Source of the DNA: Dryococelus australis | Taxonomy: Eukaryota > Arthropoda > Insecta > Phasmatodea > Phasmatidae | Length of the DNA stretch: 64,000 nucleotides | Direction: 5' to 3' | NCBI GenBank assembly: GCA_029891345.1 | Contig: CM056993.1 | Span: 105,887,300-105,951,299, forward strand | In this document: positions 54,452 to 64,000 of the stretch, one piece after another | How positions within the stretch are numbered: the first letter of the stretch is position 1 | Layout: each line of letters starts with the position of its first letter | Translations under genes and position numbers: made by a program | The notes under the pieces: model-generated | The model's input: the letters and a program-made list of their open reading frames with translations, nothing else | Database searches by the model: none | What the model was told of the DNA's origin: nothing

Positions 54452-54882
54452 ATTGTCTATTTGCGGTTTCTTCACACTTTTTGATTCAAACATTTGAAAA
54501 ATAACCCCATGTATGACGTGTTTAGTTATTTCCTAAATATTCCATGTATCAAATGCGTTTTATAGATCTGTTAACATGAAAGTATCTTATTTTTCGTTAA
54601 ATTGAAATTTTACCAGTATTTCATTTATAAATTATAATATTTCACTTGTAATAAATATGAAAACAAACTGTGAGAAAACATGCGTGTTGGTAGCGCCTGG
54701 TAAGATGGAGTTCTCATGCAAAATATCAGGACAACTGAGTGCGCACGAATTCGGTGCGTTGCCTTTTGGTGTAATTTTCTAGACTTACTTAAGCTTGGTT
54801 TGCACGATGCGGAGGAACATCCTGGGAGTAGTACTTAAGCAAGGCTTCAGAAAAGCATGAAGTAACCGTGAATCGATTATAT
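54452..54882. mobile_element. MITE family B (copy B5)
   Basis: Left end TATTGTCTATTTGCGGTTTC and right end GTAACCGTGAATCGATTATA; interior ACCCCATGTATGACGTGTTT and GCACGAATTCGGTGCGTTGC as in B2 and B6. Confidence 0.82.
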
Positions 54883-55439
54883 ACCAGTAGCGCTAACAAA
54901 AAGAATGTAATATTTGAGATCAGAACACTGTTTAAGTGAGTAAGTGCTTGTACCCTTTCTATAACCCACACACCTCAACAAAAGTTTGGAATGCTGTCGT
55001 AAAAAGTAGTCGGAGATATCCTGTTCCCCACTCTGCATTGGACTCCCAGAGACTGTGCGGAAGATAACATGTACGTCAGGCGTGATTGGTAGAGACCTGA
55101 AGAATTGGTGGACTCATTTTGGGACAAGGCAGAATGCAGATCTCGTGCGTTTATATAAATGTAGCCATTGGTCTACACTGTGTTTGACACCTTCTGGAGA
55201 ACGGTGTCCAATTGTCGTTTTCCACTGTGACAGCAAACAACCAATCTGCTGTTGATATCGGCATATTTGTAAATAGTAATGTAGAGTCTAGCCTACGGGT
55301 CATTGAACTCGCGAATTTTTTCAGGTCTCTAGTGATTGGTGTGCTTATCCAAGTCCCATGTACACATACCCCTACAGCTATCTTACGTGGTGTGCGTACT
55401 CAGATACCAACAAAAGCGTAGTTCATTCTGCGTTCATCT

Positions 55440-56660
55440 TGGCGCTGACATGCCACGTAGACGAATATAACAGTTCGATAAGGTCCAGATGGTGGCTTTA
55501 CATTCGGCAGACCATACACAGCCTAGATGTTGCCGATCGGTCAAATGTCACGCAAATTAGCGTGTCTGAGGCGTTGAGAAAGTACAGAGACTCAGGTAAT
55601 ATGCAGGATAGGAAATGTGGTGGTCGCCCTCGTGTTACAACACCTCGCCAGGAACGTTTTCTTCAAGTGGCGGCTCGTAGGTGTCCGCATCAACTGCCCG
55701 GGCTCTTCGGTATGATTTGTCTTAGCAATGGGGGCTCCTATCTCCGGTCAAACAGTGAACAGACGGCTGCATCAGGTAGGCCTTCAATTCCGAATGCCGA
55801 TGAGAACGCTTGTATTCAACTTGGGCACTAGCCTAACAATGTTTACTGATAAGAACAGGTTTGGTTTGCCTCGTGTCACCATATGTACTAGGGTATGGGG
55901 ACACTCTGGATGATGCCACCAGTACAGATTTTACAGGAAATCCGTCCGTTTGCTGGTGAAAGTGCTACGTTCTGGGCAGCAATAATGGTTGGATGGCGGA
56001 CGCCTTCAATTTCCATCAATTGCACGTTAACTGGCCCATACTACATTCAAGAGATTCTGCAGGCCATCATGAGGACCTGCGTCCAATTCATCCAAGCCGA
56101 TGGCAATGCAAGACCACTCCATACTGTAACAACACACCGGTATCTTCAACGAAGCAACATCAACAGAATGGACTATAGCCTTCACAGTCCCCTGACATGA
56201 ACGCCACTAAATATGCTTGGGACGTGCTGAAAGTGGCAATTTCACGGCGTCCCACCCAACCCGACTCTCTTCAGGAGCTTACCGCCGCTGCTGTAGAGGA
56301 GTGAGTGGGATCATTCTCCTCAAGATAAATGTGATGCCCTCATTCAGGACTCCGAGCGGGGTGGCGCAGTGGTATCTCACTGGCCTCGCATTCGGGAGAG
56401 CCCGGGTTCGATTCCCGGTCCGGCCATCCTGATTACGGTCTCCTATGGTTTACCGAAACACCCCAGGCAAATGCTGTAATGGGTACCTAACAAAGGCCAT
56501 GGACGATTCCTTCCCCACTTCCTCCCTTCTATGTAACTTGCACCGTCTCTAATGATCTCGCTGTCAACGAGACGTCAAGCCCAACTACCTACCTACCTCA
56601 TTCAGGACATGCCTCGAAGGGTGGAAGAACTCATAAGTGTACGTGGAGTACATAAACATT
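55440..56660 (+). pseudogene. Tc1-type transposase remnant (copy 4)
   Basis: The N-terminal DNA-binding domain is recognisable at 55358-55831: VTQISVSEALRKYRDSGNMQ then GGRPRVTTPRQERFLQVAAR, the second helix-turn-helix and GRP-type AT-hook-like linker. The catalytic part at 55895-56200 holds ISINCTLTGPYYIQEILQAI, FIQADGNARPLHTVTTHRYL (second catalytic Asp, with QDN changed to ADGN) and NRMDYSLHSP before the third acidic region, then DMNATKYAWDVLK and TQPDSLQELTAAAVEEW in a further frame. The very end (MPRRVEELISVRG) continues after the SINE at 56608. Several stops and frame changes. Confidence 0.88.
56351..56595 (+). mobile_element. tRNA-derived SINE, family S2, with 13-bp target-site duplication
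   Basis: The head GGCGCAGTGGTATCTCAC (A-box region) and GGGTTCGATTCCCGG (perfect B-box) is tRNA-like; the body follows and the 3' end is a (CTAC) repeat. CCTCATTCAGGAC occurs on both sides (56338-56350 and 56596-56608), a clean duplication inside the Tc1 transposase coding sequence. Confidence 0.93.
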
Positions 56661-56690
56661 ACTAATGTGTTCATGAACGTAACGGATTGC

Positions 56691-57004
56691 AATGGTTTTC
56701 ATTTTCAAGATGTAGTCCCAGACAAGAGTGTTTTGTGTTTTTGGTAGTTTTTTAAGTACCCCTGAACCTTATTAAGGAAAATCCTGGATGGCTGGAACGG
56801 GAATCGAACACGAGTCGAGAGATATACCACTTTTTTTTAAGGTTGACTTGATTGACTTCATTGGCCAATACATGTGCCTTTGGACATGGCGCGAATGACG
56901 TTTGACGGTGTGTGTGTTAGTTGACGTGTGACGAGTTCAGGTAAATTAGACCGACTTGATGACAAATTCACAGCACACATGTGCGCGACATGCGAACTCA
57001 AAAT
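56691..57004. other. No gene recognised
   Basis: Short spacer with no supported frame; an ORF on the minus strand (56858-57172) overlaps the tRNA-like repeat. Confidence 0.4.
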
Positions 57005-57112
57005 CTGCTGCAGAGGAACCTGGGAGCGAATCCCTGGCCCTCCGACTAAAGGTCGGCCACTGTACCCCTGAGCTGTGAGGGCAGAGCTCCACTGAGCTAC
57101 CTCGCTAGGTTC
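57005..57112 (-). mobile_element. tRNA-like repeat, possible SINE family S3
   Basis: The minus strand reads GCGAGGTAGCTCAGTGGAGC, with a perfect A-box (TAGCTCAGTGG), then a degenerate B-box (GGGATTCGCTCCC) about 60 bases on, too far for a normal tRNA. Probably a decayed tRNA-derived repeat. Confidence 0.55.
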
Positions 57113-57329
57113 ATTTATGGATGGCGGGCGAATGATGATAACTTTGTACCAGACTTCTTGTAAATATATCACTGGATTGCCTACATGAAGTTATATTGTC
57201 AAATCCCTGGTATTCCAGACCTTTGCTTAGGTGTGTAATGTAACAAGATTATGGTATGTAAGTTAATCAATGTATTTATTAGTACAGATGCGTACAAATT
57301 CAAATTTAAGCAGTTTCATTACCGTTGAC

Positions 57330-57460
57330 CATGCTACTTTAACAGTTGTTCTGACGATGGACTGGTCAGTGTTGGGGACATGGGCAGTAGACGAGTCCAC
57401 GTCTATGTGCGAAAGCGGCAGGCCCTGGTGGGTAACACTAGGTAGGCCCTTTCGGTCCAC
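57330..57460. repeat. Unclassified dispersed repeat, shared with 27060-27195
   Basis: TGGTCAGTGTTGGGGACATG and the following ACGAGTCCACGTC-type phrase correspond to the reverse complement of the other copy. Coding potential unclear. Confidence 0.5.
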
Positions 57461-57479
57461 TATTTTCCCGGGTCGCAGC

Positions 57480-58085
57480 TGTGATGTCAAAACCAAAAAT
57501 ACAATGGGAATTTATTTATGTTTTAAATGTATAAACTTAGGAACAGTCAAAATACCTTTGCTCAGTGTGTAACTACGAGATGTTTAGAAATATAATTTCG
57601 ATTTCGGTACATAGCAAATTACAAAACGGGAATTTTGTAACTTCACTCGATAGTTACGCAGTGGTTGTCCTGTTTCACTTGTTGCTTTGTGAATTTGTCA
57701 GGTGTTTGTTTACCGAGACGAGACCGTTGATTTTTGATTTGCTTTGTTAGAAGGTCGCTGGAAATACATGGGTGTTTGAAAAAATAAGGATCGCCAGTCT
57801 TCGTTGCCTAATTTAAAAAAGAAATGGGTATCAACTCCCGAAATAATTTATACCAATTTCCAACGGGATGAACAGTAGGAAAAAAAAAAAAAAAGACAAA
57901 TGGGGTTACCTAAAGAATGATTACCTTGAAGAAGATGGGTTCCCTATATTGTCTCGTCATTGTAGCCAATATCTGAATGCGTAGCTCTTCATCGTGTTGA
58001 TGTGCTTCGACGAATATTATGTTGGCAATATAACTGCGACCTGTCTACTTTTGAAGCTCAAAATAAGAGCTCGGATTAATACTGG
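57480..58085. other. No gene recognised
   Basis: AT-rich, short frames only; a poly(A) run of 15 near 57880. Confidence 0.4.
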
Positions 58086-58430
58086 GCAGTGTCCCCTCTC
58101 TACTTCCCTTGCTCTGTGGGCCGGCCGTTTACGGCGTGCGGTCGTGCCGCGGTTGGCATCCCTGGCGGGGCGAGCGCGCCGAACACGTGCGCTCATGCCG
58201 GTCACGTTTCGGCCCTGGGCCCGCCAGATGGCAGCGCCGCCGCCGTGCATTCCACCGTATTCTTACGCCGTGCAGGCCGCCCGCCTTTTTTTTTTTTTTT
58301 TTTTTTTTTTCATCATCATTATTCTCGTTCAGGGCCTCGTCATTACGGCTCGCGCCGCCCGCGCGGCGCCCCATTAGGGCGGCTGTGGAACTGTAACAAA
58401 CGGCCCGCTCACCTCAACGAGGATGGATCT
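58086..58430. other. GC- and CpG-rich block with poly(T) 25
   Basis: Strongly GC-rich sequence with many CpG on both sides of a run of 25 T (58286-58310) followed by CATCATCATTATT. Long frames on both strands here (58089-58478 plus, 58129-58374 minus and others) are explained by low stop density in GC-rich sequence. Possible promoter, retroposed fragment (minus strand, A-tail) or GC-rich repeat. Confidence 0.4.
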
Positions 58431-58666
58431 GCAGTTCGCTCACGCTTAATGGGACACTTTTGGAAAACAAACTTTTAAAAAAATCACTGCCCGCAATTCT
58501 CCAGGTATTTTAGGCCGTATTTGAATTGGTCAACTTGTGAATTGTACGTTTCGGTTCACATACTGTCGAGCCAGTTGGCAGTCAAATTTGTTCGACCCTT
58601 AAGAATGAAGGAAAGTGGCTCCCAATGACCGTACAACATACAGAACTAATTAAAAAGTAGTAGCCT

Positions 58667-59091
58667 ATATAGGCTGTTAACGGTAAAATGACACGTTTGA
58701 AAGCCCTGCTTAATATCGACTTGTATGCACGTTGCGTGTTCCTCCGCCTTATGTAAAATAAACATTGCCATCGGCCTCATCACTTTATTCGTGCGTTGGT
58801 CATACGAAACTGTAAAATTATTATTAAAAGGAAATACATTGCAAATCTGATAATTTTTACTCTTCTGTGCATTAATAAAACAGAGAGCGAAAGAAATAAT
58901 TTTAAGTTATAACAAATGGTTACATAACACTTTTTATTCTACGTTAAGATATAGAACTACTTTCCATCCATCGCTACCAACTTTACTGGGCGAATATCAC
59001 TCAGTACACCCATTAAAATATATGCATGCAGAGGCAGTGACTTTTTCGTAAGGTTCATTTCTATAGTTCTCACTTCATCGTGGACAGCATT
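58667..59091. mobile_element. MITE family A, long form (copy A9)
   Basis: Left end TATAGGCTGTTAACGGTAAA and a degenerate right end TCTCACTTCATCGTGGACAG. Interior as in A8 (AAACATTGCCATCGGCCTCA). It directly abuts a family B copy. Confidence 0.82.
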
Positions 59092-59484
59092 TAGTCTATT
59101 CGCGGTTTATTCACGCCGTTTTTAATTAAATCTTTAAAATATCACCCTATGTATGACGTGTTAGGTTGTTTTAAAAAATGATATATTAAAGCCGTTTTAT
59201 ACTGTGTTAATATAGAAGCATTTTTTTTTTTTAGTTAAATCGAAATTTTACTTATAGTCTGTCTATAAAGCATATTTCATTAATAATTAACATGATTAAA
59301 TACAGGAGAAAAATGTGCGTCGGTAATGCCTAGTAAGAAATAGTTCTTATGGAAAATAATATTACCCTGAGTGCGCACAAATCAGGTACGGTGTCCCTTT
59401 GGTGTAGTTTTCTTAAACTTTGATTGCACGAGCAACTTTAGCAGGGCTTGAGGAAAGTTGGAAGTAACCGCATACAGTCTATAC
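59091..59484. mobile_element. MITE family B (copy B6)
   Basis: Left end TTTAGTCTATTCGCGGTTTA and right end GTAACCGCATACAGTCTATA; interior CACCCTATGTATGACGTGTT. Adjacent to A9 without a gap. Confidence 0.8.
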
Positions 59485-61361
59485 ACGCGTTAGCAGAGTT
59501 GTCAGGTAAGCACGATCTATGCTGTATATGAAAGAACACTGCATATATATATTTTTTATGTATAAAATATTTCGCTATAGTTTAGTTTTTAAATACTTTA
59601 AAAAGTCGATACGTATCTAAGCATATTTCCATTTCGGATGCATGAGAAAGAACATTTTACTACAAACCTTTCGCCATGTAGAGAGCGATAGTAATAATAA
59701 TTACTATGTAAGTACATAAAAAATTATCGGCATTAATGTACAAAAATAGTTCTAATAATTGATTTAAGTACATTCATTTTAGTTATAAATTGATAGCTTT
59801 TGTTGTTGAAATGGATGTGGTAACATCAGCTACTAATAATATTTCTAAACATTTTATTGCTATTTTTATTGCATACAACCAGAGTAATTATGCTTGGTAA
59901 ACATTGCCATCCTTTTTTGTTTCTCAAAATGTGCTTTTCAAGCATCCATAATGAAATATGCATATAGTAGACTTTTATTGATTAAAAACCATTTAGATAA
60001 GTACGTTCTTATTTAACTGTGTTACGAAATGTATACATTGGTCTTTGTTATGTATCATAAATCGTACTTTCGTAAAAATTTTGCTGGTATGTAGGTACTA
60101 GTTTTTTAACGAGTTCTACTTGTATCGTTGGGGACAGTACTCCATTGCAAGTCAGTCTTCTTCTAACTTAACAAGTAAACGATATGCTAACAGCTAAAAT
60201 TATGAAATATGAATTTAATAAGGGACACTATTGCTTAAAGAAAGCACATTTTTTAAAAACCTTGCCGAAGTGTCTGGAATGTAACAAAATTGTAAAATTT
60301 TAATTATCTCAATAACTAATTAAAGACTTATGATTAAAATACTATAAACAAAAGTACGTCATTCTTTAATTTCTAAAAAATTACTTTTCACCACTAAACA
60401 CATTTTATTAAAAATAAATTAACTACACATTCCCTTGGGTATATTGATGGTTTGACGATTTTGTATCTGGAATATTCATCATTAGATTAGTTTGGTAAAC
60501 AAAAAAATTACGAAATAGTACTAAATAACCAAATATGTCATTAATTTCCAATATAAAATCGTGTCCTGTAATAATTCTTTAAAACAAAAATATGTCAACT
60601 TGAAAACAGCCTTATTATAAATCTTCTCGTATCTACAGATATATTGCTTGTAGATTATGAAAAGTAGCTCTCTAAGATTGAGAAGTGTAATTTTTAACTG
60701 ACAGCCCCTAAGAAAGATTGCCTTTTTTTGTTAGGCATATAAGGGTAAAAAATGGCGAGTAACTTGATGGGTGGATGGGTACTAACCAATAAATTACAAT
60801 GTTTTCGAATTCAAATATTTTTTTAATTTATGGTATGGAGGATTCAGGACGTAAATTCAAACGACACTGAACAGCTCCCATAGTGTTCAGCTTCAGGACG
60901 TCAATATTGAATGTTTCTATGTATCTTTCTTACATAAGCAATTAAAATTAATTAATTGCAATTAATTTATCTCGGAAAATTATAGTAAAATAAACATCCG
61001 TTTAAGACATAATCTCAAGTTCTGATTATTATTACCAAAATTGCAATTAAAAATTATTCCTCTGAACACAAAAATTAAGTGTGTAACGAACTGAATTACG
61101 CATCGATAATTCATTGTTAAAGTTTCCATATTTTTATTGGTTCTCAATTGCGATAATTAGCGTGAGAACAGTCGCGAAAAAGGACGTAAACAACGGGAGA
61201 CGCTTTTCGAGGAGATATTAGGGGATTTAGAGTGCTTCTGCAGCTCAGCAAATTTACTTCATTAATCCCCAAATATTAAGGTTTTTGACTTGATCGCATG
61301 GTCGGTTTAGTATCTTCAATGGCGGACTCAAACACGGCATGAGTATTAAAACGTTCATCAG
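59485..61361. other. AT-rich stretch without gene
   Basis: Very AT-rich, stop-dense in all frames. GATTCAGGACGT and CTTCAGGACGTC phrases near 60840 and 60890 form a small local repeat. Confidence 0.5.
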
Positions 61362-61605
61362 AGCCGCGGTGGTGTAATGGTTAGACTACCCGCCTCCCAC
61401 CCAGGCGAACCGGGCTCGATACCTGGCGGGGCCACTCCCGGAATTTTCGCACGTGGGAATCGTGTCGGACGGTGCCGCTGGTCGGAGGGCTTTCTCGGGA
61501 TCTCCCGCTTCCCCCACCCCTCATTCCGGCGCCACTCCATGCTCACCTCACTTCGCCCCCATCTCAAGACATAGTTGTTAAGAGCCGCCTAAATCTCTTC
61601 ACTCA
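61362..61605 (+). mobile_element. tRNA-derived SINE, family S1 (copy 6, most complete)
   Basis: Head GAGCCGCGGTGGTGTAATGG followed by a tRNA-like anticodon-arm region and B-box-like GGGCTCGATACC, body with GGTGCCGCTGGTCGGAGGGC and CTTTCTCGGGATCTCCCGC, tail CTAAATCTCTTCACTCAC. The head resembles Glu/Gly-type tRNAs. This copy defines the family for the other five. Confidence 0.9.
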
Positions 61606-62006
61606 CAACGTTCATCATCTAACTATGGACCAAATACACCCGAATTGTTTGCGCAGCATCTCACCTCGGTTATCTCCTTCCGGCTAGAAGGATTGAAACC
61701 ACCACTAAGAAATAAACAGATAAATTAATAACAATATACTCAATATGACAACAATTTGTTTTAATTCCGTTTTTTTCACGTGTAATGACCATTGTGAAAT
61801 AATTAGTGATTTAGTATTACCTGTATGATGCTGATATCATTAATTTCCACGCATTATCCATCATGCACGTATCACATTGTTTTAAGCGAAACGAATTCGG
61901 GAAAAAATGACATCTTTGTCTAATCACGTATCAATATCGCTAAAGTATAATTCAAAAATACTTAATTTCAACAATGTATAAAGTATTAATAAAGTACATC
62001 TACAAA

Positions 62007-62566
62007 TATATAAGATGTTCGGAAACTACCTGTCGAAATTCAAACCACAGCATCTGTGGGCGAATAGAAACCAGAAACTATAGTCACAAAATGTTCGGAA
62101 AGGCCATTTATTATGTCTAAATTGAAGTTGAATTTCGGCTAACCACGACGCCGGGTGTCCGCAGCCATATGTGCATGCGTGTACAAGTTGCATGACACAA
62201 AGGCTAATGTCGATGACGTGCTATGCAGCCAGCGCCTGTATATAGGCAACCATTAAATGCAAGCGCACCTGCCACTGAGGTGACGCCTGTGTGTGGGGCT
62301 GTGGCAACCCATTTGACCGACAGACGGCACCGAGTGCCGCGTTTAGCACTGCCGTGGATCAGTTCGCCTTCTTGTTATGCAACTTGTCGTGCACGCAGGT
62401 ATATACGGCTGCGGACACCCGGCGTCGTGGTTAGCCGAAATTCAACTTCAATTTAGACATAATAAATGGCCTTTCCGAACATTGTGTGACCATAGTTTTT
62501 TGTTTCTATTCGCCCACAGATGCTGTGGTTTGGATTTTGACAGGTATTTTTCGAATATCTTATATA
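62007..62566. repeat. Large inverted repeat, arms about 190-200 bp
   Basis: Left arm about 62007-62204 and right arm about 62368-62566 are reverse complements with few differences: ACCACAGCATCTGTGGGCGA on the left versus TCGCCCACAGATGCTGTGGT on the right, and GGCTAACCACGACGCCGGGT versus ACCCGGCGTCGTGGTTAGCC. The spacer is about 160 bases without gene. High arm identity suggests a recent fold-back element; ORFs at 62223-62659 are arm or spacer translations. Confidence 0.9.
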
Positions 62567-64000
62567 CACCTGATTTTTACCGGACCAGCTCTGATAAAAA
62601 TATATATTTTTACAGTGCATACGTTTGTGTAAGATGACAGCATTACTTATTATTTTCATCGCATTTCCTTAATAAATTATCAGTAACCATCATGTTAAGA
62701 TATTTTTTCTCTTTTAGTGGCTTATTTCACTTACTACAGTAAGTATAAAACAGGGAAAATATATTTCTTCAAAACAGCTCACATTTGATTAAAGTACCTG
62801 TTTAAGAGATAAGTAGAAGGGTATGGTATTTTTTCGGATATCAGCTTCTTGACGGCAGAGCTCGGAGCTGTACTGTACATGCTCTGTCATTACGGTCAGC
62901 CGGTGGCTATATTGTCCGCCATGTTGGATTTCGATGACATTGATCTTGACCTTCGACCTTTACCCGGTGACCTGTGACCTTGAAAACCCAAAAGATACAA
63001 AAAAAAAATTAAATTCCCAAGAACCTATAAAAATATATTATTAAAAAATTTATTTTAAAAATATTTTAAAATTTATTTTAAAAATTATTAAACAATTTAT
63101 AAAGAAACAAAATTTCCAAAGGGTTCCAGCCCCACGCCCAGCAGACTACTGACCACCACCACCAATTGGTATTGGTTGTTTAATCGTCAGGTTTCTACTC
63201 CCACCACCGCTCACCTATAATCATTCTATTTTATGTAACCATTTTGGTTTTTCATTTGTTATTTGTTTATACATTTCTGGAGGACACCATATTGGATTTC
63301 ACATGTTTAATTTTACATCACCTAGGTGGTACTAGTGTATTAATAATCGGTATTGCCACCAGACGAGTTGTCAATTTAGCCACCAGGCGACAGCCATATT
63401 TGTTTATGTTTTTAACGTATAGGTTGCGCTGTCAGTGCCCTCTGTGCTGGATTCTATTTTCAACACATAGGTGGCGTTCATTTCTTGATTCAGACGCCAG
63501 GTGAGCTGACGGCACTCGTGTTTATAGATATAGGGCAAATCTGTAATATTTCATCCTATATAAAAAATATATATTTTTTCAATCAACAGTTTACTTACAT
63601 GCTTGATGCGGGGCTTTGACTTCCTGCATAGTTCACTAAATATATTTTTTATTGGAAATTTAAAGTTCAATTTTAAAAAGTATTTTATATTTAATTATAT
63701 ATTTGTAGATATAGTACAATAGTACCTTATACAATCATTTTTAATGAATTTATTTTATTTCTGCGGCTTTTAAATTTTTATTATGTTCTGAACAATTAGG
63801 TAAACGTGCAACTAAAAACAAATTTATTCACACGCATTTTTTAAATCTAGTTAATTTATTACAGTCGCTTATGTCCTTAAAAAATACAATATTCTTCAAT
63901 ATATCTTCACCTCAACATATGCAACTTTGTTGTAGGCTACAGTCTTTATGCATTTTGCTACTCATGCTCGTGTTATCGTTGTGTGAAAACGGTAATTTGA
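62567..64000. other. AT-rich end of window, no gene recognised
   Basis: One 86-residue frame (63244-63504) without motif. A cluster of TGACCT motifs lies at 62950-62985. 63000-63110 is nearly pure A/T. Confidence 0.45.
62970..62982 (-). promoter_or_regulatory. Perfect DR1 nuclear-receptor-like half-site pair
   Basis: The minus strand reads AGGTCACAGGTCA, two perfect AGGTCA half-sites one base apart, within a run of related TGACCT phrases from 62950. Such a site could bind an RXR/USP or HNF4-type receptor, but it may be chance in a repeat. Confidence 0.3.

Larger units (their letters stand above)
54968..56690 (+). mobile_element. Tc1-type transposon (copy 4), interrupted by a SINE
   Basis: The left edge ACACCTCAACAAAAGTTTGG resembles Tc1-family termini. 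A 470-base leader precedes the transposase remnant. A matching right terminal repeat was not found, so the right limit is approximate. Confidence 0.7.

Noticed and set aside
58017-58478. Five overlapping ORFs on both strands, one with a poly-Phe or poly-Lys run
   Set aside because: Open because of high GC and a homopolymer; no conserved domain in any frame.
61362-61440. Functional tRNA gene at the SINE head
   Set aside because: The tRNA-like part is followed by the shared S1 body and tail found in five other copies, and the acceptor stem does not pair. It is a SINE head. The same holds for 48819 and 56351.

Overview
This is a repeat-dominated, AT-rich, non-coding window from a eukaryotic nuclear genome, most likely an arthropod and probably an insect. 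I infer this from an integrated Polinton/Maverick (adintovirus-like) element, an ambisense-densovirus-like endogenous element, Tc1-type and gypsy-type remnants, tRNA-derived SINEs and many short non-autonomous DNA transposons. I recognise no intact host gene. Nearly every coding trace is a decayed transposon or virus-derived gene.

Region by region. (1) 1-8260: a decayed Polinton/adintovirus-like element whose left end lies outside the window. It holds a minor-capsid-like protein, a parvovirus-type phospholipase A2 (PLA2) protein and a DUF8207-like protein on the minus strand; a chromodomain integrase and the major capsid protein on the plus strand; and DNA polymerase B and a zinc-finger ORF on the minus strand. 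Three of its genes share the same ten-base AT motif fused to the start codon. (2) 8260-11100: no recognisable gene. (3) 11110-14540: a Tc1 transposase remnant abutting a minus-strand gypsy pol remnant (RT, RNase H, integrase), itself split by a MITE. (4) 14640-19510: a SINE, then a densovirus-like capsid gene (minus), a dUTPase-like pseudogene (plus), a TATA-type promoter and a densovirus NS-like pair of overlapping ORFs (plus). Capsid and NS point away from each other, the reverse of the usual ambisense layout. (5) 19560-21330: diverged repeats with a tRNA-Leu-like sequence. (6) 22560-27260: Tc1 remnants, SINE fragments (one split by a MITE) and a LINE fragment. (7) 27800-64000: mostly MITEs, SINEs, inverted repeats, one Tc1 copy with a SINE inserted in it, and a very regular 26-bp tandem array with higher-order structure.

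The genes form no pathway. What the window records is layered insertion: MITE in SINE, SINE in Tc1, MITE in gypsy, and two separate virus lineages that each carried a PLA2. Two MITE families (A and B below) share the outer bases of their inverted repeats and may have used one transposase. Family calls come from protein motifs recognised by eye; no database search was run.
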